Part shown: one piece after another, positions 1-11,426 of the stretch | How the letters are laid out: each line of letters begins with the position of its first letter | Numbering within the stretch: position 1 is the stretch's first letter | Assembly: GCF_000471905.2 (NCBI RefSeq) | Contig: NW_006494789.1 | Coordinates: 2,108,818 to 2,172,817, forward strand | DNA length: 64,000 bases | Reading direction: 5' to 3' | Origin: Amborella trichopoda | Taxonomy: Eukaryota; Streptophyta; Magnoliopsida; Amborellales; Amborellaceae | Translations under genes and position numbers: made by a program | The notes under the pieces: model-generated | Seen by the model: the letters and a program-made list of their open reading frames with translations, nothing else | Told to the model about the DNA's origin: nothing | Database searches by the model: none

Positions 1-563
1 AAAAATGACACGAAAGATTCCCAAAATTATATGAATTTCTTGATTTTTGAAAAAATCTCGTTTAAATGCCATATTTCCTTATAATCTCTTATCTCATAAT
101 AGGGTTACAGCTACCCAAAATCTCTATTACGGGTACCCAAAATCTATTGTCACGTAATAGATTTCCAGGTACCCAATCGACCCCTTAAAGATTATCCAAC
201 CATCGAAATGTTATATTTCTAATTTATTTTCATGTAATAGATTTCATTAGTCTATTTTTGGATTTCATTGGTTAATCTTGAGGGATCTATGAACACTTAC
301 CTTTAAGGTGAAATGGAGCATATAAATAATTTATTACAATATGCACTAACAGTGATATTAGAGCCTATGCTTAAGTTACAAATTTCCATGAGTTATACTT
401 ATTTGCCGTATCTAACTATTTTCCATGGATAAATACACAAGGGATGAAATATTTGGAGTAGATAGGCCATCCATTCCGTTCCACATGATTTTTAAAGGCC
501 CTTAAGGTTCAAAAAAACAAAACCAAATGTAGGTATGAACCAATTCTCTTATTCTTCTACTCA
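1..563. other. Upstream intergenic region
   Basis: AT-rich DNA ahead of the first gene, with no coding potential seen. Around 100-175 a short motif containing 'gtacccaaaatct' and 'taatagatt' occurs two to three times. The stretch just before the ATG at 564 probably holds the promoter and 5' UTR of the DnaJ-type zinc-finger gene, but no clear TATA box could be assigned. Confidence 0.4.
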
Positions 564-3500
564 ATGGCTGCATTTTCATCCACCCTTCACAAATTATCTT
601 GTTCTACCTCATATCCCTCTCTCTCTTTACCTGTGAATTTTCCCCATGCCCAACTTTCTCCGGTACAAATTGGGAAACCAGAGAGCTTGAGGATAAAAAA
701 TGGAGCAAAACCCAAGTTTCTAAATTATAGATTGTTACTTGTTAACCCACTCTTGTTTGTTAATGGTGGTGAAAGGCCACTAGACACGCAGACTTTGCTT
801 GTAACCATTAGCGTCTTGATTACAATCACACTCTCTCTCCTCTTGGGTTTTAAGGCAGGGTCTCTCTCTTTCTCTCTCTCCATTTCCATGTTTGCTTTAT
901 TTTATTTCTCTTAGTTCTTGAAGTTTGGAAGTTATAATTTGTTGAATTGCAAATTTTGCCTGCAATTAATTGAACTCTCATACTTCTACTTACAGGGGGA
1001 TCCAGTTCCTTGCCAAAGATGCGCTGGGAATGGTGATACTTCTCATCTTCATTTTATTTTTTTTGTACCTTTTTCAAATAGTTGTTCTAGGATTATCTAC
1101 GTTGAGAATGCAAATATGAAGATGTTGTGACAAATACAGCTCTCTTTTTCCACCTTTTCTGAATTCAATTGTATCTTTGGTAGTACTCATCCAAGCCTCT
1201 CTTTTGCTTCATTTCGTTTATAATTCATGAGAGAGAGATTATGTTTCTACAAAAGAGAAATATATTTTTTTCCAAAGAGAAATATGTATTACTAGACATT
1301 TTCAAAATGGATTAATATATAGCATCTATTTTTCCAAATTCAGAACAAAATGGAGGTTTACTTTTCAAAAATTTGTATATTGTAGAGGTACTTTTGCCGA
1401 ATTTTACCATATCAGAAAATTTGAAAATAATACTGATTTCCAGTAAGACATTGGGGAGGTTTGGATGTAAAACCCGAAAGGCTTCGAGCTAAGAAGATGC
1501 AGCAAAGTGACTCTGATAACCCAACTACAAAGCGGCTTTCAATCTATAATATTAACTAACAATACTATCATCGGAAATTTACCTCGCTACTAGTCCTCAG
1601 GACTTAGGATCTCTTTGGTGAGGGCCTTCCAATTTATCAGTTTTCCAATTATTAATAATGTCAAAAGCTTTTGGCACACAACTCATTGTGGGAACTAACA
1701 CCATCTAGTGTGAAAACATTAAGGTTGAATTATAGTAAACTTGTGATTTTGTTCTTTGTGCTTTCAAATGACCCCAACTTTATTTGGCATTCTTGAATGT
1801 GATCTATTTCTTTTTGATAGTGAGTTTTATGGTCCCTAATCTCTGTGCTCATTGAATTTTAGCGAGTATTTCTGTAAACATTGGTTCTGAAAACTGTTCC
1901 CAATGATAATCTAAACCTCATTTATGTGGTTTTGTTTAAATGTTCATCATATTTATGTTTATTATTTGTTCATAAGTGGATGCTGACTTGTTTCGATTAT
2001 TTGTTATTACCACATTTATTCGATACATTGAATCAAATTGTCAGCAACTCATAAGAATAATTCCCATATTATGTACTTTTAAATTTGAGCACGTGAGCAA
2101 TATTGTTTTCTTATATTGTTGATTATATTTTAGTCAGGCTGTTCATTACTCTTGATCATTATAAACTATTATGCAACTCTCCATCTTTGTACCCCATTAA
2201 ATTAGTATCTGATGTATTATCCATTCTTAAATGCTTGTAAGATGCAATTTGCTGCTATTGTTTCCACATTTTCTTTTCTTTAGCTTGGACAAATAGATGA
2301 GTAACTTATTATTTCCTTCTGTGTTTTCATGTACTAGGAGGAACAAAGTGTGTATTTTGCAGTGATGGCAAAATGAGGCAAGAAACAGGCTTGGTTGATT
2401 GTCGTGTATGTAAAGGTGCAGGTATGTTTTTATGATGATCACATTATCTTTTCTTTTTTATTCCATAACAATGGTTATAAATAACAAAGACAAATCCTAC
2501 ACTTGTTCGTCGTTTGAGAGAAAGGAGATCTCTTTGACTGATAGTGGTTTGGATTAATGCATTGAACAATTAAACATACAAACTACACCATACAGTACCT
2601 AGAAGCTTACAAACTAGGGCAAGAATGTGTCAAGGATGCAGCTCTACTGTGAAGAGGGACTAAGCATGGTGTTGTGAAGGACAGAGAGAAGGATGTCACC
2701 CATGACCTTTGGCCGAGTTGTAGACGCCCTAGTTGTAAGTCAGCCGTCATGAGCATGATCCTTGATGTTTGTCCCCATAAATGAAGTGACCTAGTTTCAA
2801 AGTAGAGAAGGATTCCACCTATTACACTTCAAACATCTTTGTGAATAGTTATGAGAGAAGTCATGGAATATTAGTGAATTGGCATGTCCATCCACGCATT
2901 GTCCACCAAGATATTGGCTTTTCTAGCTGACCTGCTTCTACCAAAATGTTCAATCGTTCAGTCCCAAACTCTTTGTTTTACCAAACGCATCCCGAAAAGC
3001 CCTTTAGGAGGCTGATTCTAGTTTTGCTCTGCGGTATTTGTGAATATGAAGATTCAGGATCATAAGTGGCCCTTAAATTATCAAAGAATATATGGGCAAC
3101 CATTAATTGAAATGGAGACATACGAGTCCAGATATAACCTATATGACTCTAAAATGTATTTGATGAGAGTGGTGGTCCACATTGTCATAGATTTTTCCAC
3201 ATCTAATTTGTAGATTGATCTACCATTCAATGCCTTGTTACTTCATTCATTATCGTGGATTTCAAATGACACTTACGATTTCCTCCTTCAGCATATCCCC
3301 CTTGATTTGGGATTTTGTAGAATAAACATGCTTCATATAGTTTAAGGACATTTGGGTACTCAGCCTTAAGCTTGGCCTTTTGGTCCCTTGGTCATACCAA
3401 GGCCATCCTATTCCTCCTTCCATTCCCAATGATATTTGATTTGATTTTATTTTCTCTTTTGGTAAGCTCGTAGGGGTCTCCACAGGTACCCCACCTGTGT

Positions 3501-5193
3501 ATTAAGTTCAAGTAATACATACAATAGGTCCATGATTATGAACCAAGGGGCCTTTTGGCCCCTTGGTCATACCAAGGCCATCCTATTCCTGCTTCCATTC
3601 CCGATGATATTTGATTTTATTTTATTTTCTCTTGTGGTAAGCTCGTAGGGGTCTCCACAAGTACCCCACCTGTGTATTAAGTTCAAGTAATAAATACACT
3701 AGGTCCGTGATTATGAACTCTATGGTTTATAGTCCAATTTGGAGTACGAGTATAAAAGCTGATGTTATGAATCCTAATTACATACTCTTAGTTTGAAGAT
3801 TCTACTATGGATTACTTATGTGACATTGTCATCACATTCTTACTTATTGAGCTTCTTATTTGCAGCCAATCTTTGCTCATGCAACTTTTCTCAGCTTTAG
3901 TTCTGCCAATATTTACCCACCCATTGTATTAATTTTAGGTTTTACTATTTTGGTCGTTTTTTTCATGTGACCCATGGCTTCAACGAACTGTACCACAAGA
4001 GCCATTTGGAAGCTGTTGCTTATGGCAGATCGCTGTTGTTTTTTAGAGGCTGCCAATTCCATGGTAACTCATGGAAGTGGTAGCTTCCAAACTTTGCAGA
4101 AGAGGGGCAGCCCTCCTCTTCCACAAAACAAACACGTTCTAATAAAATTTTAATAAATCGAAGGACAATGTACAGGTATCCCTCCATCACTTCATCATGA
4201 AATGATATATTCTACTCAATGTGATGTACGTAACAATTATTTTCAAAATTGTCCAATAGGCAGACTTTTTTAAGAACGAGATAGTAGTGGGTTTATTAAT
4301 TTTTTATTTGATCCAATGTTTTAAAAACGGTCCGCCTAGGACCAAAAATTCGCCCGCCTAGACCCAGGTGGCCCTACTTGGGCGGATGTACATGGGCGGG
4401 CTAGGCGGGTGCCCAGGGCGGATGTACCTGGGTGCTAGGTGGGCGCCCAGGCAGGCTAGGCGTTTCTCGTTTTTTAAAAATTACAAGGCGCCCGCGTAGG
4501 CGTTGGGCATTGGTCGCCAGGCAGGCAGCCTAGCATTTTTTGAAACCTTGGTTTGATCTTATGTAAGGGTGGCACTGGGCATTGGGCGCCACACCGCCTA
4601 GCATTTTTTGAAACCTTGGTTTGATCTTATGTAGGGGTGGAAACAAGTCAGGTATGGATCAGGTCTTGCCGGAACCGGACCTTAACCCGAATAGTATTTG
4701 GGTCAAAAAATTTGACCCATTCCGGTCCCCGTTGGGTCTCAAGTTTATTCGTCGGGTCCCGGGTCTGCTCGGGTCCATTCCACCCTATCTCAATGAACTT
4801 TTTTTTTCTGTTTTTGCCATTTGTTTTACAATATTATTGGCAACAAGGTCACAATCGCCCGCCATTATATTTCAAGCCGTCTGATTTGTCGTTTAATAGC
4901 TAGAGATACTTCAAGTTCTTATTGTATACGATCAGTAATACACTCAAATGAATAGGGCTTAAAGTCCAGGTTTTGAACCCAATCCTATCCGTCAGGTAAA
5001 AAAATTGGACCCATACCAGGACCCTAGGTCGGGTCTACCCGTTTGGTCCGGGTCTTGGTCGGGTCCATTGCCACCCCTAATCTTATGTGCAATTTCTTGA
5101 GTGCAGTTTCGTAACTTTGTTTGTCTTCATTTTGTTTCAGGCTTGATACTATGCAAGAAATGTGGGGGTTCTGGTTATTCGACGCGGCTATGA
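564..5193 (+). CDS. DnaJ-type cysteine-rich zinc-finger membrane protein, probably plastid-targeted
   Basis: Four exons: 564-854, 996-1032, 2338-2421, 5141-5193, giving 154 residues. Residues 1-~70 are Ser/basic-rich with few acidic residues, like a plastid transit peptide. Residues ~77-96 ([20 protein letters not shown]) form one hydrophobic membrane segment. The C-terminal half has four CxxC motifs (C103/C106, C114/C117, C131/C134, C142/C145), three of them followed by G-rich turns ([24 protein letters not shown]), as in the zinc-binding domain of DnaJ/BSD2/LQY1-type proteins. No J domain is present. Frame is kept across all junctions, with phases 0, 1 and 1. The first intron works only with a GC donor (AAG|GCAGGG) at 855; the GT donor at 860 breaks the frame. 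By family, such proteins are thiol or chaperone factors in chloroplasts; the precise role here is inferred and unknown. The last intron (2.7 kb) contains a duplication and two transposon-like insertions. Confidence 0.8.
3374..3718. repeat. Tandem duplication, 175-bp unit, in intron 3
   Basis: Two head-to-tail copies (3374-3548 and 3549-3718), offset 175 bp, with only a few mismatches. Both start near 'ggccttttggtccct' and end near 'ccgtgattatgaac'. Inside intron 3 of the zinc-finger gene; no coding content is apparent. Confidence 0.85.
4313..4551. mobile_element. Non-autonomous hAT-like element with GCCTAGGCG-rich interior
   Basis: The element opens with CCAATGTTTTAAAAACGG and closes with TTTTTTGAAACCTTGG, an imperfect terminal inverted repeat. 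The interior is unusually GC-rich and full of short 'gcctaggcg' / 'gcgcccagg' motifs. The sequence tttgat flanks both sides (4307-4312, 4552-4557), shorter than the 8 bp expected for hAT. The right end is repeated once more at 4603-4619. The left end closely matches the left end of the hAT element at 60697, so this is likely a deletion derivative of that family. Confidence 0.6.
4632..5079. mobile_element. hAT-type MITE with perfect 8-bp target-site duplication
   Basis: A 448-bp element starting TAGGGGTGG and ending CCACCCCTA, an exact terminal inverted repeat. It is flanked by the identical 8-bp sequence atcttatg at 4624-4631 and 5080-5087. The interior carries many 'gggtc' / 'gacccg' sub-terminal motifs. 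The 8-bp duplication is the hallmark of hAT insertion. It lies in intron 3 of the zinc-finger gene, close to the last exon. Short frames inside it are not genes. Confidence 0.85.
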
Positions 5194-5619
5194 GTGGCCC
5201 TCTGTGTGGTGTATATATGCATTATTTGTTCTAGTTTTGAGTGGGTTGAGTTGCAAATGCATGAATGTGTCAACGGCTTGCAAATTTGGCAATGACCTTG
5301 TTTTTTTTTAATTAATTTATTTTTATCCCAAAATTGATTGTAGTAATTGTAATAGGTTCACCTTATTGGGTTGCTCGAGTTATTCTTACAAAGTGGGTAT
5401 AAAAATGCTCAGGGGTTGTTTGGTTCATTTGAAAATAATCCCCATAATTTTTTTTCCATATGAATACAAAAGTTACACAATATGTTTTTTTTACATATAG
5501 AAATTTATTCTATGTGAAAAAGCTTTACCGTAAAATAACCATTTTGATAGGAAAATAACTCCCTATTGCATGAGGTGGGGAGAACATTCCATAGGGTTAT
5601 TTTTTCCATCGGACCTAAA

Positions 5620-6255
5620 TTAAACTATCTCAAAATTTAAGTTTTGGGTAAAGAAGCGATCTCAAGATTTTTATAGAAAAAAACATTCTAATTTTTTAAG
5701 TTTTAGATATAACACAATGTCAAATTTTCTAGAGAGAAATTATTTCAAATATCAAGTTTTAGAGAAACTGTATCAAAATTTTTAGAAATAAAATGTCTTA
5801 AAACTTTTAGAGAGATAAACGATCACAAAGTTTAGAAAAGCTATTTTAAATTTCAAAATTTTAGAGAGAGAAACATGTCAATTTTTAGAGAGAAAAACTT
5901 TCTCAAATTTTTAGTTTTAAGGAGAGAAACTATATCAAAATTTTAGAGGTAGAAACTATATCAAATTTCATATTTTAGATATAAATTATCTCAATTTTTT
6001 TATAGAAATAAATTATCTATTTTTAGAAAGATAAACTATCTCGGAGTTTTTAAAGGGATAAGCTATCTCAAATTTTAAATTTTCAAAGAGAAACTATGTC
6101 AAATTTGTAGAGATATATATTGTCTTAAATTTTAAGCTTTAGAGAGAGAAACTATATTAAAACGGTTAGAGAGAGAGATTGTATCAACTTCTAAGTTTTA
6201 AAAGAAAATTATCTCAAAAATTTTAAAGAGATAAACTATCTCAAATTTCAATTTA
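5620..6255. repeat. Degenerate minisatellite, ~40-45 bp unit
   Basis: About 15 imperfect tandem units built around 'agagagaaactatctcaaa' followed by 'tttaagttttag'. Units vary in length and drift toward the right end. Intergenic, with no open frame of note. Confidence 0.7.
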
Positions 6256-6503
6256 TATATGGGGGTTTAATTTTTGTGGTAACGAACTACTTTATTATTT
6301 GAGGGGGTGGTGCAAAAATAAATAACATCGTGGTTAATATTATGGTTTAAAAAATAATTGGAACATGTTTAGGAAGCCAGTCCAAAGAGCCCCTATAGTT
6401 TTCCTTTTTTTTTTTTGTTTTAATATATATATAAATTATGTCAGATATAGTTAATTAATTTATTATGGTAATATTCCTTTTTATATGGAAAATTCTTCCC
6501 AAC

Positions 6504-6943
6504 GCTTATAGATGAAAATGAAGAGTGATTTCGTCTACCTTCATCATCATCCAAACTTTATCGCACAATCACAGTTGTTCGGTAGTGTTTCAATTTTCAT
6601 TTTTTTCTACAAATCCAAATTAGCTGGAATTTGGAGTGTATATACATCTTAGTGAGGCGTACATAATAAAAATATGAAAAAAATAATTCATAAAATAAAA
6701 ATTAACCAAAATACCTTATAAATTTACGAGGGTATTTTGGTCGATTTATATTTATGAATTATTTTTTTTCATATTTTTATTAGGTTGGCCTCACTAAGAT
6801 GTACACACGCGCTAAATTTCATTTCATTCCGATTAATAAAAAAAAATGAAAAATTGAAACACTATCGGATAACTGTGACCGTGCGATGAAATTTTGATAA
6901 TAATGAAGGTAGACAAAATCACTTTTCATTTTCGCCTATAGGT
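6504..6943. mobile_element. Long-armed foldback (inverted-repeat) element
   Basis: The two halves of this ~440-bp segment are reverse complements over about 200 bp each. The left arm starts cttatagatgaaaatgaag and the right arm ends cttttcattttcgcctatag; the centre is near 6715 ('aattcataaaataaaaatt'). Such a hairpin is typical of foldback or MITE elements and could be a source of small RNAs if transcribed. No clear target-site duplication was found. Confidence 0.75.
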
Positions 6944-7159
6944 ATTTTGTAGTATCTTCCTTTCTATATATACTTGTAATCTTTTTACATATGCTTGTTT
7001 TTTTGTTCATGTTATCTCTTGCTTGTTGTCATGTTCTCTCTCTTACCTATTTACAAGGGTATTTACTAAATATAGAAAAAATGGAATTGAGTAATTATTT
7101 TTTTATAATTTTCCATGGGAACCAATCAAATTTTTTTTTTTTCTAAATAAGTACAATCT

Positions 7160-7480
7160 TTATTGAGATAATGAAAAGGTTACCCGGGAACAAAAGTGAA
7201 AATAACATTGAGACAATGAAAAGGTTACAAGGGAATAATTAAAAACTAACAATAATAATGAAAAGAACTTTGAGATAATGAAAAGGCTACAAGGGAACAA
7301 AAATAAAAAAGAAGAATAAATATAATAAAAACAACATTGAGCAGGGAATGAAAAAAAAAATTAAAACAAAAGTTATCAAGAATAAAAAATAAAAACAACA
7401 ATATTCAGAAAACGTTACAAGGGAACAAAAATAAAAATAAGAACAAACAAAATAACCAAAGAGGAGAGAAAAATAAAGGC
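7160..7480. repeat. Irregular tandem repeat, A-rich
   Basis: The motif 'gagataatgaaaaggttac' followed by 'aagggaacaaaaataaaa' recurs about four to five times at irregular spacing. A-rich and non-coding. Confidence 0.6.
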
Positions 7481-7984
7481 AAGGACATCAATGCCAATCA
7501 AGATGCGGCCACATTTGCCAAGTGGTCCGCCACATAACCGATCAACCCCTTAGGGAAGTGGTAATTCTATGTTCACCGTACTTAAGTAAAGAGGAGAGAG
7601 AGCGTTTCAATAATTGGAAGGTGATAGACCTCGAAAATTGGGACAAGCCAGAAATTCACCAGACTTTCAATCACCATGGTATTGTGCAGAAAATACTCCC
7701 ATTGATTGGATATTGATGGGTTTGCAAACTAGAACAAACTAAAAGTCCTTTTATAAATGTGTGTAATTCCGTGATCTCACTAATGTTTGAAACATTGAAC
7801 CGATTTTTGAAAATTGGTTTAAGGCTGATTCTGAGTATCCAGTAGACTGGCCGGTTCACTGGCCTAACCTGGTAGGTCTCGATCAGTTAAAAAATGTCAA
7901 AAATAAAATAAAATAAAAAACTAAAAAAAAATTGTGAAATATATATTTAAAGCATCATTAAACAAACGGTGCAGTTGGCATACT

Positions 7985-8364
7985 GATGCATGGTAAAAGT
8001 AGAGGTAAGCTGCACCTTCAGATTTTATTATGGGATATAATTTTGATGTAAAATGTTATTAAGATTATCTCAAAATATATTTTTATATCTAAATATAAAA
8101 TTTAAATTTCAAAAATAGTTAAAATCAAGTAGATCTACAAACATATGAAAATCTTGAAAATTGACGGGGTAGATAATATATTGTAAAATACACTATTTAT
8201 GAGACTTAAAATCTTTTTATTTTTCATGGTCATACATCTCGATGTCAAGATGATCGATCAAAAGGTTTTTTAACATTAAAACTACATTTTTCGATGGATT
8301 TTTTATGTGCATCCGTAGTTCTACATTATAAGGTTGCATCTTTATATAAACTTTTTCCTTAAAC
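7985..8364. mobile_element. Divergent copy of the gagccgaggctc MITE family
   Basis: The interior matches the family described at 43873-44257: 'tatttttatatctaaat', 'tgaaaatcttgaaaattgac', 'gtcaagatgatcgatcaa' and the closing 'tatataaactttttcctt'. The terminal repeats are heavily eroded, so bounds are approximate. Confidence 0.45.
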
Positions 8365-8963
8365 AAAACACATCAAAATGAAATTGAAAATTAGTAATAA
8401 AATAATGGATTCTAAAAAATCAAATTGTGCTCGGAAAAATTTTAAATTTGTCTTTAAAAAGAAGAAATAAAATATAAAAATAAGTATTCATAGCCAAAAC
8501 AGTTTCCCATCTTTGTCAATATGATAAAGAACATTAAAAAGACTCATTCCAGACAAATTTTTTTTTTTTATGATTTATGTAATTTTTTATTTTTATTTTT
8601 AAATACTCGACCAAACCACCAAAACGGGCTAAAATCGAAACTGGCTCGTGCCCAATTCCAATTTAACCGGTCAGTGCCCGGTTCTAATCTAATTGGTCGA
8701 TACTGAGTTGAACGGGTCAGTTCCAAACTTAACAAGCCGAGTTTGCAAACAGGTTCTCACGACACCAGGACCAGAAGTAACGTCTCTCCCCATACTTATC
8801 TCCTCGTGTTTAATCGGTACTTATCTCTGGAAACACTAAAGGAGTGAGAGATAAGCATGAGAGAGAGAGTATGACAAATAAGAAAAATTTTTAGACTTCC
8901 AAAATTAAATTTCTAACCTCATGTTGAATAAATAATAAAAGGCAGCGCCACAAAAGATTATTA

Positions 8964-9175
8964 TAAGAGTAAATATACAATTAGACCATTTGTTTTTGGT
9001 ACAAGATGGTCACAAATACTCTTGACCATTAATGTGAACTTGAAACTTGGAAGGCTGTGTTTATTCCATTGACCAGACTCAAACTTCAAAATATTTTTTC
9101 TCAAACTTTGTAACACACTTAAGCTATCAAAATTCACATCTAATGGTTGTAATAATTGTGTCTTCATTGAGGCAC
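8964..9175. mobile_element. MITE family 2 copy (gagaccatttac type)
   Basis: Begins with 'atatacaattagaccattt' and contains 'aagatggtcacaaatac' and 'caaacttcaaaatatt', as in the better preserved copy at 25414-25647. The right end is degraded. Confidence 0.5.
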
Positions 9176-9239
9176 ACCTTGAATTTTGCCTAGAAGATGT
9201 AGTTTTAGTTTTGGGAACATTACAAATGGTTTAAAAAAT

Positions 9240-9742
9240 GGGAAAAGTTACTATACTTCCTCTACAACATAGAAATTTTATCCTTTCCCTACTATCCAGC
9301 CGTCCAATTTTGATCAAGAGAGCCACTTACCGTTTGATCTTAGATCTGACGTCTCACAGTATTTTATTTTTAGCTTTTTTTATACAAATTGTATGAATAT
9401 GAAATTTGGTAGTGCTATCTTCTCACTGGGGGCGCACCTATAAAACAACTTAAAAATAATTTTTTGATAAAATGTAATGACCAAATGCCCATTTAAAATT
9501 CAGAGATATTTTGATCATTTTATTTTATTGAAAATATATACTTTAATTATATTTTTCACTAGTACGGATTTAATAGAGGAATTGACGTCCAAAATTTGGT
9601 GTCAAAATAGTTTATATAAAATAAATTAAAAATAAAGTAGTGTAAAAACGTGACATTGTGATTGGGGCAATCTTAGCCCTCCATTCAGAATGGACGGTTA
9701 GATAAAACTTCTATGCTGTAGGCGAAACATAAAAAGCTTGCC
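9240..9742. mobile_element. MITE family 3 copy (~505 bp, long TIRs)
   Basis: Starts gggaaaagttactatac with 'ctacaacatagaa' and ends with the inverted counterpart 'ttctatgctgtaggc' ... 'aagcttgcc', giving TIRs of roughly 50 bp. It is colinear over its whole length with 46801-47311. Flanks are A/T-rich and only weakly similar, so the target-site duplication is uncertain here. Confidence 0.75.
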
Positions 9743-10336
9743 ATTAAAAATTTTTGTTCAACTCTAATTATGAAATTCTAAATTTTTAAAATAATGTAAA
9801 TCGAGCATGTCTATAAACATCGTGTTTCCATTGTGTTTGTCATCTAATAAATTTTAAAAATAAACTCTTCACATTTGATTATCATGTCTTAAATTTAGCT
9901 TTACTTATTATTTGTTGAGCGTTTTATACTTATATATTTTTAAGTTTTGATCATTTATATTATATTGTTAAGTTTTATAACATGATCGTTTTGCGTTAAT
10001 GGCATTCTGAACATTTGTACCATCTAGTTTTGTTATCGAAATTTATTTTCCCTTTAATTTATTCTAATTTTTATTTTGCCACTTTCTCAATACAGTCAGC
10101 CCCTTCATTCGACATATTATTAATTTCATGTTCAGAATTTCATCTTCTTTTTTTAACTAATTTATCTCTAAATAAGTTTGTATTTTTTAATTTTTTAATC
10201 CCACCACTTAGTTTTTGGACTCTTATTAATATTGCCTCTTATATTCTATCTATGCAAAAGTTCATGACCACGGCCTCATGTTGTACCATCAAATTCTAAC
10301 TTTATTATCTTTACATGATGGTCGATCTATTTTGTT

Positions 10337-10738
10337 AAGGAAAAAGTTTATATAGAGTTGTACCTCTAAAGTCTAAACAATCAAATTAGAACACACCTCA
10401 AAATTTTCACTATAAGATGTTGCTTTTAGTTTCCAAATATCCTCAAATTGATCATCTTGACAACAAAACGCATGGACATGAGAAAAAAATAGATTTCAAG
10501 TTTTGGAAATAGTGCATCTTTTATCTTATTTTTGGACCGTCAACTTTCGAGATTTTCATAAATCTGCTCAATCTACACTATTTGTGAAGCTTTAAATTTT
10601 ATAATTAAATAATAAAAATATATTTTAAAGCTATCACAAATATTTCTAGTATTGCAACCGCATTTTTTGAGACTATTTGAAAGTAGGTTTTACTCTCATT
10701 ATTTAGAGCTTTGGCTCTATAGGATGAAGTTTGCCTTT
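10337..10738. mobile_element. gagccgaggctc MITE family copy
   Basis: Inverted orientation relative to 43873-44257. The left end is 'aaggaaaaagtttatatag', then 'ctaaacaatcaaattaga'; the right end is 'atttagagctttggctctat'. The interior contains 'catggacatgagaaaaaa' and 'tttataattaaataataa'. Confidence 0.7.
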
Positions 10739-10800
10739 TATATTATCCACTTTTATATAAAGAAGCCTATATATAGGGATAAGTGGTTTTTAAAAAATTA

Positions 10801-11188
10801 GAAAAAGTTTCTATAGAGCCGATGATCTAAACAATCAAATTAACCCATACTAAAAAATTTCACTAGAAAAAGTTGTTTTGATGCCCAAATATCCTCAAAT
10901 TGATCATCTCTACATCAACATGCATGGATCTCGAGAAAAAAAATGGATTTCAAGTTTTGGAATTAGTGCATCTGGCAATGCATTTTTGGACTGTCAATTT
11001 TCAAGATTTTCATAGATCTGATCGATCTATACTATTTTTAAAGCTTTAATTTTTATAATTTAAGATAAAAATATATTTTAAGGCTGTCACAAAGATTTTC
11101 AACATTAAAACCACATTTCTTGATACTATTTGAAGATAGGCTTTACCCTGATTGTTTAGAGTCTCGGCTCTATACCAACCGCACCCTT
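10801..11188. mobile_element. gagccgaggctc MITE family copy
   Basis: Left end 'gaaaaagtttctatagagcc', right end 'gagtctcggctctatacc' then 'aaccgcaccc'. Same orientation as the copy at 10337 and only ~60 bp from it; colinear interiors. It ends about 240 bp before the start codon of the D-lactate dehydrogenase gene, so it lies in or next to that promoter. Confidence 0.75.
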
Positions 11189-11426
11189 TAAAATTTCATT
11201 AAAAAAAAAAAAACTCCGTATTTTGACTGAGGGAGTAGTTGCACAGTTATGCCCCCGCGACGCATAGTCAACGCACTCCGATTGAATTTCGTACGGATTT
11301 ATATGTGCCGAGGGACTAAGCATATAGTTTGCTCCTGCGGGAATTGTCGTATGCACTTCAAATGGTTTACGCTGCAAACTGTGCCTGCAGTCCACAATTT
11401 AAGTTCCATCCCTCTCTCTCTCTTCA

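Noticed and set aside
4621-4903. Two overlapping ~87-codon frames
   Set aside because: They lie inside the hAT-type MITE (4632-5079), with no similarity to proteins and no splice context.
7522-7716. 64-codon frame with hydrophilic, protein-like composition (EVVILCSPYLSKEERERF)
   Set aside because: It lacks an ATG start (opens with a non-ATG codon), sits among repeats and matches no family I recognise; possibly an old retroelement scrap, not claimed.
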